NCBI GenBank assembly: GCA_023253795.1
Contig: JALRFG010000004.1
Span: 1-13,343, forward strand
Direction: 5' to 3'
Length of the DNA: 13,343 nt
Source: Methylocystis sp.
Lineage (GTDB): Bacteria; Pseudomonadota; Alphaproteobacteria; Rhizobiales; Beijerinckiaceae
Shown here: positions 6,319 through 12,628 of the stretch, one piece after another
Numbering within the stretch: the stretch's first letter is position 1
How the letters are laid out: each line of letters begins with the position of its first letter
The notes under the pieces: generated by a model
Told to the model about the DNA's origin: nothing
Seen by the model: the letters and a program-made list of their open reading frames with translations, nothing else
Databases searched by the model: none
Position numbers and translations under genes: made by a program

Positions 6319-7728
6319 TCAGGCGGCGGCGTCCACATCATCCGTGGCGTCGTCGACATCGGACGAAGCCTCTGTCTCGCCATCCGCTTCGGTCTTTTGA
6401 CCGCGCTTGGGGCCTTTCTGCAGGAAAGACTCGATCAGCTTGAGCGATTCCGAGTCGATCAGTCGACGCACGGCGGCGATTTCGCGCGCCATGCGATCCA
6501 GCGCGGCTTCATAAAGCTGGCGTTCGGAATAGGACTGCTCCGGCTGCGTGTCCGAGCGATAGAGATCGCGCACCACTTCGGCGATGGTGACGAGATCGCC
6601 CGAATTGATCTTCGCCTCATATTCCTGCGCGCGACGCGACCACATCGTCCGCTTGATCCGGGCGCGACCGCTGAGGGTCGTCAGCGCCTTGTCGACGATA
6701 TTGGTCTCGGCCAGTTTACGCATGCCGACGGTGGCGACTTTGCTGGTCGGCACCTTCAGGATCATCTTGTCCTTGATGAAACTGACGACATAAAGCTCCA
6801 GGCTGAAGCCCGCGACTTCCTGAATCTCGACGCTGGTGATCTGTCCCACGCCATGCGCCGGATAGACGATAAACTCGTTGAGCTTGAAGCCATTCTTCGG
6901 CGCGGCGGCGCGGGGTTTCGCGATGATCGCCGGGCCTGGTCTGGCCGCGACGGGCGCCGGCTTGGCGTCAACAGGCGCTTTGACGGCGGCCGGGACCGGC
7001 GCGACAGCGGCAGGCGCCGCAGGTTTGGCCGGGGACGGTTTTTCCGCGCTTTTCACCGGCGCGGCCGCGACGGGCCGAGCGGCCGGCTCGACTTTGCTTA
7101 CAACCGGCTTGCTGGCCACGGCGGGCTTGGCGCTGGCGACAGCTTTGACAGGAGCGGGCGCGGCTTTGGCAGGGGCCGCAGTCTTTGCGGGCGCCACAGC
7201 CTTGGCGGGCGCAGCAGCCTTAACGGGAGCCGCCGCCTTTGTCGGAGCCGCCGGCTTGGTGGGGCTGGCCTTCGCGACGGGAGCGGGCGTCTCGGTCTTG
7301 GCTTTGACGGGGGCGGCCGCTTTAACGTTTTTGCTGTCCTTGGCCGGGGCGGCTGGCGTCTTGCCGGCGGCGACGGGCTTTTCGGACTTTTTGGCGCTGG
7401 CCGCGACCGTGCTCTTGGCGGCGACTTTCGGCGCCTCCGGTTTCGACTTGGCGGGCGGCGCCTTGGTGGCCGTCGCAGGCGTTTTGGTCTTGCTGGCGGG
7501 TGCCTTGGCGACTTCCGGCTTGGCTTTCGCCGGATTCATCACGCTCTTGGCGGCCGCTGGCGCTTTGGATGAAGTTTTCGCCGATGCCGGGGCAGATGCG
7601 GGTTTTGTGGCCGTTTTTGCCGGGGTCTTGCTGGCGGCGGTAGCTTTAGGGGCCGATCCCTGAGAGCGCGATGGCGAGGTCTTGGCGGGGGACTTGCCGG
7701 CTTTCGCGTCCTTTTTTGAGGATGGCAT
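6319..7728 (-). CDS. carD: CarD-family transcriptional regulator with long histone H1-like N-terminal tail
   Basis: CarD/CdnL proteins bind the RNA polymerase beta subunit through a Tudor-like domain and stabilise open complexes. The CarD domain is at about 279-440: FKLNEFIVYPAHGVGQI, SLELYVVSFIKDKMILKVP, then the helical part with TMWSRRAQEYEAKINSGDLVTIAEVVRDLYR. It ends in a short acidic tail (VDDATDDVDAAA). Most bacterial CarD proteins are about 160-200 residues; here residues 1-278 are an added low-complexity tail. By hand count over 270 of these residues, about one third are Ala and about 18% Lys, with very few acidic residues and many AAPAK/AAPVK units. The start is ATG 7728-7726, fixed by GGGAG 8 bases upstream; the frame is open 47 codons further up but without support. 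It shares a terminator with rpoH2 and follows fdxA on the same strand across a 406-base spacer. Confidence 0.93.
   Translation of the reverse strand: MPSSKKDAKAGKSPAKTSPSRSQGSAPKATAASKTPAKTATKPASAPASAKTSSKAPAAAKSVMNPAKAKPEVAKAPASKTKTPATATKAPPAKSKPEAPKVAAKSTVAASAKKSEKPVAAGKTPAAPAKDSKNVKAAAPVKAKTETPAPVAKASPTKPAAPTKAAAPVKAAAPAKAVAPAKTAAPAKAAPAPVKAVASAKPAVASKPVVSKVEPAARPVAAAPVKSAEKPSPAKPAAPAAVAPVPAAVKAPVDAKPAPVAARPGPAIIAKPRAAAPKNGFKLNEFIVYPAHGVGQITSVEIQEVAGFSLELYVVSFIKDKMILKVPTSKVATVGMRKLAETNIVDKALTTLSGRARIKRTMWSRRAQEYEAKINSGDLVTIAEVVRDLYRSDTQPEQSYSERQLYEAALDRMAREIAAVRRLIDSESLKLIESFLQKGPKRGQKTEADGETEASSDVDDATDDVDAAA
6895..7728 (-). repeat. Low-complexity Ala/Lys/Pro coding repeat in the carD N-terminus
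   Basis: The DNA encoding CarD residues 1-278 is built from degenerate short units translating to AAPAKA, AAPVKA, KAPA and similar motifs, most regular at about 7100-7330. It resembles histone H1 C-terminal tails and the bacterial H1-like proteins AlgP and HctB. The codons vary between units, so it is a protein-level repeat and not a recent DNA duplication. It also creates long spurious open frames on the opposite strand. Confidence 0.85.
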
Positions 7729-7841
7729 ACTCTTTACTCCCTGAGCGGCCAGCTGTGGAGACGGGCCACTGTTCGACGCTGGCGGCATGGCGCGCGCCCG
7801 ATATGCGTAATCCAAGAATAACAGCGCGTTACGATATCCCT

Positions 7842-7860
7842 CCGGTTGCGGCGCAACCGG
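7842..7860. repeat. 19-base perfect palindrome in the carD leader
   Basis: CCGGTTGCG-G-CGCAACCGG has two perfect 9-base arms around one base. It lies 114 bases upstream of the carD ATG, so it would form a hairpin in the carD leader RNA if transcription starts further up, or serve as a dimeric operator. Confidence 0.6.
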
Positions 7861-7958
7861 CGGGCTCATAAATCATTGTATTCGATAGGATACTCACGAT
7901 TATTTTCAGGAGGGCAGGCAAATAGATGCCCCGCCAGAACAAAAGTCCATTTGATCAA

Positions 7959-7987
7959 TATATATCATGCCTGAAGGCAAAAATCAA
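7959..7987 (-). promoter_or_regulatory. Weak candidate carD promoter
   Basis: On the minus strand, TTGATT (7987-7982; 4 of 6) and TATATA (7964-7959; 4 of 6) are 17 bases apart in the most AT-rich part of the spacer. This would give a long carD leader of about 220 bases containing the 19-base palindrome. It overlaps the T-rich tail of the possible fdxA terminator. Confidence 0.25.
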
Positions 7988-8012
7988 AGACCCGCCAGCG
8001 GTCCACTGGCGG
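7979..8012 (-). terminator. Possible fdxA terminator
   Basis: CCGCCAG (7992-7998) and CTGGCGG (8006-8012) form a 7-base stem with a 7-base loop; the palindrome extends to 10-base arms with one mismatch. On the minus strand it is followed by GTCTTTGATTTTTG, a T-rich but interrupted tail. It lies about 120 bases after the fdxA stop, so partial readthrough into carD is possible. Confidence 0.4.
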
Positions 8013-8094
8013 CGCGCTGGCTGGAAAAAAGGCATATAACTTTGATTTTAAACGATTTTCAAAAACGTTAACGATGTCGTTAATCTCGATGGCG

Positions 8095-8124
8095 GCGCGG
8101 ACGGCGATGTGAACGCGTCCGCGC
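8095..8124. repeat. Inverted repeat just after fdxA
   Basis: GCGCGGACG (8095-8103) and CGTCCGCGC (8116-8124) are perfect 9-base arms with a 12-base loop, starting 10 bases past the fdxA stop on the minus strand. No T-run follows, so it is more likely a 3'-end stabilising hairpin than an intrinsic terminator. Confidence 0.45.
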
Positions 8125-8134
8125 GCCCGGAGGG

Positions 8135-8473
8135 TCAATCGCCTTCGCCGGGTTCCGCCGAGAAGTGGTTTTCATATTTGCCCGGCGTGCCGTCCCATTC
8201 CTTGGCGTCGGCCGGCGGGTCGCGCTTCACCGTGATATTGGGCCAGTTCTGCGCCATGTCGGCGTTCAGCTTCAGCCATTTCTCAAGCTGCGGTTCGGTG
8301 TCCGGCTTGATCGCTTCGGCGGGGCACTCGGGCTCGCACACGCCGCAATCGATGCATTCGTCCGGATGAATGACGAGCATATTCTCGCCTTCGTAGAAGC
8401 AGTCGACCGGACAAACTTCCACGCAATCCATGTATTTGCACTTGATGCAGTTTTCGGTGACGACATAGGTCAT
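8135..8473 (-). CDS. fdxA: Seven-iron ferredoxin FdxA ([3Fe-4S][4Fe-4S])
   Basis: This is a 112-residue soluble electron carrier homologous to Azotobacter ferredoxin I. The cysteine pattern is complete and in register, one residue later than in Azotobacter: Cys9, Cys17 and Cys50 for the 3Fe cluster, Cys21, Cys40, Cys43 and Cys46 for the 4Fe cluster, plus the extra Cys25. Motifs are CIKCKYMDCVEVCPVDCF and CIDCGVCEPECP. The long C-terminal extension (about 55-112) is typical of this class. The ATG at 8473 has GGAGAG about 8 bases upstream. A palindrome (8499-8510) lies upstream, and the RMD1-family gene diverges from it. In Rhizobiales, fdxA is often found beside carD, as here. Its redox partner is not visible in the window. 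Confidence 0.95.
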   Translation of the reverse strand: MTYVVTENCIKCKYMDCVEVCPVDCFYEGENMLVIHPDECIDCGVCEPECPAEAIKPDTEPQLEKWLKLNADMAQNWPNITVKRDPPADAKEWDGTPGKYENHFSAEPGEGD

Positions 8474-8498
8474 AAACGTGTCTCTCCGCCAATTGAGC

Positions 8499-8510
8499 CG
8501 CTAGCTAGCG
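8499..8510. promoter_or_regulatory. 12-base palindrome upstream of fdxA
   Basis: CGCTAGCTAGCG is a perfect palindrome 26 bases upstream of the fdxA ATG, next to the ribosome site, in the divergent spacer with the RMD1-family gene. It could be an operator for either gene. I recognise no named regulator consensus. Confidence 0.35.
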
Positions 8511-8566
8511 TTTTTGAGGCGCTCATGCAAGGAGTCGAGGCGGATCGACGCCCCCTTGGTCCTTCA

Positions 8567-8599
8567 TGGAGCCTCTGTGGAGTCATTGTGGAGCCCATG
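8567..8599 (+). repeat. Three tandem 11-base units carrying Shine-Dalgarno motifs
   Basis: TGGAGCCTCTG, TGGAGTCATTG and TGGAGCCCATG follow each other with no gap. Each contains GGAG and ends in TG; the last ends in the ATG at 8597. The middle GGAG is 5 bases before an in-frame GTG at 8588, the last only 3 bases before ATG 8597, so the real start could be either. Confidence 0.5.
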
Positions 8600-9421
8600 A
8601 CGCAAAATCCCGCCACCCGCCCGGCTGCGCCGCCGTCGATCACCGCCCGCGCTCTGCTGCTCGGCGAACGGATCGATACGGCGGGGCTCGAACGCGCCGA
8701 TCTTGTCTCGACCGCGCCGCTGGCCTTTCCGGTCGGCCCGCGCGGCTTTGCCGTTTTATATCGTTTTGGCGTTGCGGTTTTATTTGGCCTGTCGCCGCTG
8801 GAGGAGGACGAGATCGTCCAGCAGATTGGCGGGCGGGTCTCCGGGCCGACGCCGGGCGACGCGCGGGACGTCGACGAAACGCTGGTGATCGAGACGATGG
8901 TGGAGGGCGAAGAGCGGGCGCTCTCCAACGGGCGTCTCGCCGTTCGCGATCTCTCACCGCCCCGCCTTCTCGTGATCGCCGACGCGCTCGCCAAAAGCGT
9001 CGCCCTGCATCGCGACGAACGGCGAGTGAATGCGGTTTTCGACACCATCGAACCCTTCGCCGCCGAACTCGCCAGCAAGGGGCGCCCGCCATGGCGCCGT
9101 AAGGCGATGCTGGAACTGATCGGACAGACATTGCTCGTCCGCCACCGCGTCTCCGGTCGCGTCGCGGTTGAGGACAAGCCCGATGTGTTGTGGGACCGGC
9201 CGGATCTCGAGCGTCTCTATGCGCGTCTGGAAGATGAATATGAACTGGAGTCGCGCGGCCGCACGCTCAACGCCAAGATCGATGTGATCGGCAAAACTGC
9301 CGAAGCGTTGACCGACCTGATCGACGCCGAACGTTCGGTGCGGCTGGAATGGACGATCATCGTGCTGATCGTCGTCGAGATTTTATTGTCGCTGTTCCAG
9401 ATTTTTTACGGGCGACATTAA
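8597..9421 (+). CDS. RMD1/DUF155-family membrane-anchored protein
   Basis: 274 residues. The DUF155 region runs from about 47 to 225 (GPRGFAVLYRFGVAVLFGLSPLEEDEIV, AVRDLSPPRLLVIADALAKSVAL, LARLYARLEDEYE-like helices). It is followed by a coiled helix (about 225-248) and one C-terminal transmembrane segment at about 252-270 (EWTIIVLIVVEILLSLFQIF). That layout, with a C-terminal anchor, is the same as in eukaryotic mitochondrial RMD1/RMND1 and Sif2/Sif3 proteins, which are tied to mitochondrial translation or division; the bacterial role is not known to me. The start ATG 8597 is uncertain: GTG 8588 has better ribosome-site spacing, and ATG 8525 is also in frame. It diverges from fdxA and converges on miaA, with overlapping stop codons (TTAA at 9418-9421). 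Confidence 0.85.
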   Translation: MTQNPATRPAAPPSITARALLLGERIDTAGLERADLVSTAPLAFPVGPRGFAVLYRFGVAVLFGLSPLEEDEIVQQIGGRVSGPTPGDARDVDETLVIETMVEGEERALSNGRLAVRDLSPPRLLVIADALAKSVALHRDERRVNAVFDTIEPFAAELASKGRPPWRRKAMLELIGQTLLVRHRVSGRVAVEDKPDVLWDRPDLERLYARLEDEYELESRGRTLNAKIDVIGKTAEALTDLIDAERSVRLEWTIIVLIVVEILLSLFQIFYGRH

Positions 9422-10341
9422 CGCGCGGCGCAGAGAGGCGTCAGCGCGGTTTCAGGCGCACGCCAGTCGAAATCCGGCAATTGATGGCGCGCAAAAGTGA
9501 ACTGTCGCTTGGCGTAATGACGCGTGTCGCTTTTGCCATGCGCAATCGCTTCTTCTCGCGACATCTCGCCATTCAGATAAGCGATGAGATGCGGCGCGCC
9601 ATGCGCGCGCATGGCGGGAAGCGCGGGGTCGAGTCCGCGTGCATGCAGCGCACGGACTTCGTCCAGCGCGCCATGTGCGATCATCTGATCATAGCGCTGA
9701 TCGATGCGCGCATAGAGCGCGGCGCGATCAGGCGCCAGAAACACTGCGCGGCAGGCGTTCATCTGTAATAAAGGCGCGCTGCGCGGGCCGTGATAGGCGG
9801 CGAGCGGTTTGCCGGTCGCCGCGAAAACCTCAAGTGCGCGCAAGATGCGTTGCGGATCGGTTGGTTGTAGTCGCGCCGCCGTTTGCGGATCGCATGCCGC
9901 AAGCTCGGCGTGAAGCTGTTGCGGCGTCTTTCCCTGCGCCGCCGCCCGCACCGCTTCCCGCACTTCATCCGGCACCGCTGGTATGTCGGAAAGACCATAG
10001 AGCGCGGCTTTGAAATACATGCCGGTGCCGCCGACCACGACCGGCGTCAGCCCGCGCGCGTCGAGTTCGGCGAGCGTCGCGGCGAAATCGGCGAGCCAGC
10101 GGCCAACAGAATAATTCACCGCGGCGTCGACGTGACCAAAGAGAAAATGCGGCGCGCGCGCTTCCTCCTGCGGCGTCGGACGCGCCGTGAGAATATGGAA
10201 ATCGCGATAGACCTGCATTGAGTCGGCGTTGACGATGGCGCCGCCGACGCGTTCGGCGACGTCAAGCGCCAGCGCCGTCTTGCCCGAGGCGGTGGGACCT
10301 GCAATGAGAAAGGCGCGCGGCGACGACATGGATTCCGGCAT
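9418..10341 (-). CDS. miaA: tRNA dimethylallyltransferase MiaA
   Basis: MiaA transfers a dimethylallyl group from DMAPP to A37 of tRNAs that read U-starting codons; MiaB usually modifies it further. The 307-residue protein has the P-loop GPTASGKT at 15-22, the family signature DSMQVYRDFHILTARPT starting at Asp40, the VNYSVGRW stretch at 75-82, and VVVGGTGMYFKA at 101-112, with the tRNA-binding helical insert and FTFARHQL near the C-terminus. Length and order are normal. The start is ATG 10341 (GAGGG just upstream at short spacing); ATG 10329 is a possible alternative. It diverges from serB across 28 bases, so its promoter must lie partly within serB. Its stop overlaps the stop of the RMD1-family gene tail to tail. 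Confidence 0.96.
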   Translation of the reverse strand: MPESMSSPRAFLIAGPTASGKTALALDVAERVGGAIVNADSMQVYRDFHILTARPTPQEEARAPHFLFGHVDAAVNYSVGRWLADFAATLAELDARGLTPVVVGGTGMYFKAALYGLSDIPAVPDEVREAVRAAAQGKTPQQLHAELAACDPQTAARLQPTDPQRILRALEVFAATGKPLAAYHGPRSAPLLQMNACRAVFLAPDRAALYARIDQRYDQMIAHGALDEVRALHARGLDPALPAMRAHGAPHLIAYLNGEMSREEAIAHGKSDTRHYAKRQFTFARHQLPDFDWRAPETALTPLCAAR

Positions 10342-10369
10342 GGACCCTCATGCCGCGCGACGGGGCGAT

Positions 10370-11281
10370 ATGTCAAAGCCTATTGGCCAATCAACGGATT
10401 GTGTGGCGACTTTTGTCTCCGGGCCGGCGTCGCCGCTTTCCAGCGCAATGGTGACGCGCGCCACGCACAGCGCCGGATTGGCCGCCGCAGATATTGTCTG
10501 GCTTGAGCCCGGCGTCGCCGCCGACGTTTTTTTCGCCTACGAGGACGATCTGCGTCCTGTCGCCGAACGTCTGCGCCTGGCGCTGACGCCCGCGTCAGTT
10601 GATGTGATTGTTCAGCCTGTCGCTTCCCGCCGCAAGATGTTGCTCGTCGCCGATATGGACTCGACGATGATCACACAGGAATGCATCGACGAACTCTCCG
10701 ATTGTCGCGGCCTGCGCGCGCAGATTTCAGCCATCACCAAACAGGCCATGCGCGGCGAGGTGGATTTCGAAGCGGCGCTGTGCGCCCGCGTCGCCTTGCT
10801 CGCAGGCGTCACCCGCCATGAGATCGCGACGATTATTGCGCGTCTGACGCCGACGCCCGGCGCACGCACGCTGGTCGCGACCATGCGCGCGCATGGAGCG
10901 TTGACGGCGCTGGTCTCCGGCGGTTTCGCGCCCTTCACCGACGCTGTTGCGCAACAATTGGGTTTTGACGAGACGCGCGCAAACCAGCTGGTTTTCGAGA
11001 AGGATGTTTTAACCGGCGCCGTGGCGACGCCGGTGCTCGGCCGCGCAGCGAAACGCGCGGCGCTGGAGGAGTTGCGTCTTTCGCGCAACTTGTCACGCGA
11101 CGCGACGCTGGCGATTGGCGATGGCGCCAATGATCTCGATATGCTGTCGGCGGCGGGGCTCGGCGTCGCCTGGCGCGCAATACCAGCGGTGGCGGCGGCA
11201 GCGTCTGCGCGCCTTGACCATACGGATCTGACGGCGTTGTTGTATGCGCAAGGGTATCGCCGCGCAGAATTTGCCGATTAG
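10370..11281 (+). CDS. serB: Phosphoserine phosphatase SerB
   Basis: SerB performs the last step of serine synthesis, phosphoserine to serine plus phosphate, in the cytosol. It is a 303-residue HAD-family enzyme. Motif I is DMDST at 95-99 (nucleophile Asp95, acid Asp97), motif II is SGG at 183-185, motif III Lys is probably Lys228, and motif IV is GDGANDLDML at 250-259. Glu/Arg residues of the cap (EVDFEAALCARVALL, about 130-144) match the substrate cap of SerB. Residues 1-88 are a degenerate ACT-like N-terminal domain, as usual in alphaproteobacteria. ATG 10370 is chosen because GGGG lies about 4-7 bases upstream and the family's usual length is near 300; the frame stays open upstream but runs antisense through the start of miaA. 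Confidence 0.95.
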   Translation: MSKPIGQSTDCVATFVSGPASPLSSAMVTRATHSAGLAAADIVWLEPGVAADVFFAYEDDLRPVAERLRLALTPASVDVIVQPVASRRKMLLVADMDSTMITQECIDELSDCRGLRAQISAITKQAMRGEVDFEAALCARVALLAGVTRHEIATIIARLTPTPGARTLVATMRAHGALTALVSGGFAPFTDAVAQQLGFDETRANQLVFEKDVLTGAVATPVLGRAAKRAALEELRLSRNLSRDATLAIGDGANDLDMLSAAGLGVAWRAIPAVAAAASARLDHTDLTALLYAQGYRRAEFAD

Positions 11282-11309
11282 CCGCGAATCCGTTTTGCAC
11301 TGCGCTGTG

Positions 11310-11873
11310 CTACCCGCCGGCGGCCAGCGTGACACGCGGCTCGATCAGCGGATAATCCGCTTCAACGATATAGGGGCCACCGCCAACCGAGTCGCGCGAC
11401 GAATATAAAACGAAACGCGTGGCGATGAAGCGCAGCGGCGGAAAATAGCCGCGCGCGCCGAGATAGGCGGCGACAGAGGCGGGGCTGGCGTTGCGCAGAC
11501 GCGCCAGCGTGACATGCGGGACAAATTTGCGCGGCTCCGGCGGCGCGCCGATGCGGCGCAGCAGACGTTCCTGCTCGGCCTGCATTTCCAGCAAAGCTGG
11601 ATCCGGGCGCACGCGCGCCACGATGGCGCGCGGCTTGTCGCCGCCAAAAGCCGCGAGCTGATCGAGCGTCACCGGCAGTTCGGGGCGCTGGATAAAGGAG
11701 AACGCATTGGCCGCGTCGCGCGCGAAGGCGTCGTCGACATCGCCGATGAAGCGCAGGGTGATGTGATAATTTTCGACATCGATCCAGCGCGCGTTCGTAA
11801 CGCCGCCGCGCAACCGCGCCAGATTCTCTGCGACAGAGGCGGGAATTTCCAGCGCCGTGAAAAGTCTTGGCAT
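11310..11873 (-). CDS. thpR: RNA 2',3'-cyclic phosphodiesterase ThpR (2'-5' RNA ligase family)
   Basis: This is a 187-residue member of the 2H phosphoesterase family, which opens 2',3'-cyclic phosphate RNA ends and in vitro joins tRNA halves with 2'-5' bonds. The two catalytic tetrapeptides are plain: HITL with His37/Thr39, and HVTL with His120/Thr122. The N-terminus MPRLFTALEIP and the FVPHVTLAR context are typical. The ATG at 11873 is supported by GGGGAG 7 bases upstream. It lies 26 bases after the tesA stop on the same strand and is probably co-transcribed with it. The physiological substrate in bacteria is not well established. Confidence 0.93.
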   Translation of the reverse strand: MPRLFTALEIPASVAENLARLRGGVTNARWIDVENYHITLRFIGDVDDAFARDAANAFSFIQRPELPVTLDQLAAFGGDKPRAIVARVRPDPALLEMQAEQERLLRRIGAPPEPRKFVPHVTLARLRNASPASVAAYLGARGYFPPLRFIATRFVLYSSRDSVGGGPYIVEADYPLIEPRVTLAAGG

Positions 11874-11899
11874 CGCTTTCTCCCCTCGTCGCCGGGCCG

Positions 11900-12628
11900 C
11901 TAGCGTGTCTGTGGCGGCGTTGCGCCGGTTTGTGGCGCAGCAACATCTCCTGCGCGACGCGCCGTCAGAAGTTTTTCAACCGGCGGGGCGACGATCTCCA
12001 CCATTTTCGCCACTCCGGCCGGATTGGGATGCAATCCGTCGCCGATCAGCAATTTCGGGTCGCTCCAAACCGCCGCCATCATAAAAGGGATCAGCGTCGC
12101 CCGATGTTTCGCCGCCAGCTCCGGATAGATCGAATCGAATTCCTGTTTGTAAGCTTGCCCCCAATTGTCGCTCGACGCCATCGTCGTCAGCATGACCGTC
12201 ACGCCCTTCGCCTGAAAGGCCGCGATCATTCTGTCGAGATTGGCGCGCGCGATCTTCGGATCAATCCCGCGCAGCATGTCATTGGCGCCCAGTTCGATGA
12301 TGGCGATATCGATCTTGCCGGCGTCGAGCGTATAGTCGAGCCGCGCCAGCCCCATCGCCGTGGTGTCGCCGGAAACGCCGGCGTTGATGACATGCGCGTC
12401 GAAGCCATCGGCGCGCAGGCGGGTTTCGAGCTGGGCGGGCAGCGCTTCCTGCGCGCCAATGCCGAAGCCGGCCGAAAGGCTGTCGCCGAAGACAAGGATT
12501 TGCGTCGTGGCGGCGTGGGCGACGGTTGTCGCGGCTCCACTGAGCAGGGTTGCGACGAGCGCTGCGAACAAGTGTTGGAGCGCCGGCCGGAACAGGCGAT
12601 AAGACGAAGGCTTATATTGTGACGTCAT
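11900..12628 (-). CDS. tesA: Periplasmic SGNH-family arylesterase / lysophospholipase TesA
   Basis: TesA-type enzymes hydrolyse acyl thioesters, aryl esters and lysophospholipids in the periplasm. The 242-residue protein has an N-terminal signal peptide (hydrophobic about 16-37, likely cut after AHA at 39). It carries all four SGNH blocks: FGDSLSAG with nucleophile Ser50, NAGVSGDTT with Gly87, LGANDML with Asn116, and GDGLHPNPAG with Asp197 and His200 completing the triad. A Pro/Thr/Gln-rich tail ends the protein. The ATG at 12628 has AAGGA 8 bases upstream. It diverges from the ABC ATPase gene across 14 bases, the same tesA/ybbA arrangement as in E. coli. The in vivo substrate cannot be read from the sequence. 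Confidence 0.94.
   Translation of the reverse strand: MTSQYKPSSYRLFRPALQHLFAALVATLLSGAATTVAHAATTQILVFGDSLSAGFGIGAQEALPAQLETRLRADGFDAHVINAGVSGDTTAMGLARLDYTLDAGKIDIAIIELGANDMLRGIDPKIARANLDRMIAAFQAKGVTVMLTTMASSDNWGQAYKQEFDSIYPELAAKHRATLIPFMMAAVWSDPKLLIGDGLHPNPAGVAKMVEIVAPPVEKLLTARRAGDVAAPQTGATPPQTR
12613..12618 (+). promoter_or_regulatory. Candidate -10 box for the ABC transporter operon
   Basis: TATATT (5 of 6 to TATAAT) lies 24 bases before the GTG at 12643, inside the tesA coding start. Transcription from about 12625 would leave a leader of under 20 bases that still includes the ribosome site. The -35 position shows no good match, so this is weak. Confidence 0.25.

Larger units (their letters stand above)
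7729..8134. other. Gene-free spacer between carD and fdxA with several inverted repeats
   Basis: These 406 bases hold no convincing gene. The part from about 7861 to 8085 is clearly more AT-rich than its surroundings. I see, from left to right, the carD ribosome site, a 19-base palindrome (7842-7860), an AT-rich candidate promoter for carD (7959-7987), a hairpin with a T-rich tail that may end fdxA (7979-8012), an inverted repeat TTAACG-ATGT-CGTTAA (8068-8083), and a 9-base-stem hairpin (8095-8124) just after the fdxA stop. A small RNA or a regulated leader is possible but not shown. Confidence 0.6.

Noticed and set aside
6310..7663. Long plus-strand open frames opposite carD (Gly/Arg-rich and Gly/Ala-rich proteins)
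   Set aside because: They are antisense shadows of the Ala/Lys/Pro repeat. They have low-complexity composition with no ribosome site or domain, and the minus strand encodes a clear CarD domain.
8640..9177. Several minus-strand Arg/Ser-rich frames opposite the RMD1-family gene
   Set aside because: They are typical GC-rich shadow frames without ribosome sites or domains, antisense to a recognisable DUF155 protein.
10229..10369. Upstream extension of serB through the start of miaA
   Set aside because: It would be antisense to the MiaA P-loop region. The start at 10370 gives the usual length and has a G-rich ribosome site.
11282..11309. Small hairpin GCAC/GTGC between serB and thpR as a terminator
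   Set aside because: The stem is only 4 bases and no T-run follows on either strand.
12589..12613. Second GGAAC-N18-TT upstream of the ABC gene
   Set aside because: It lies inside tesA coding sequence and the -10 side is GCTT rather than CGTT. One match of this quality is expected by chance in a window of this size.
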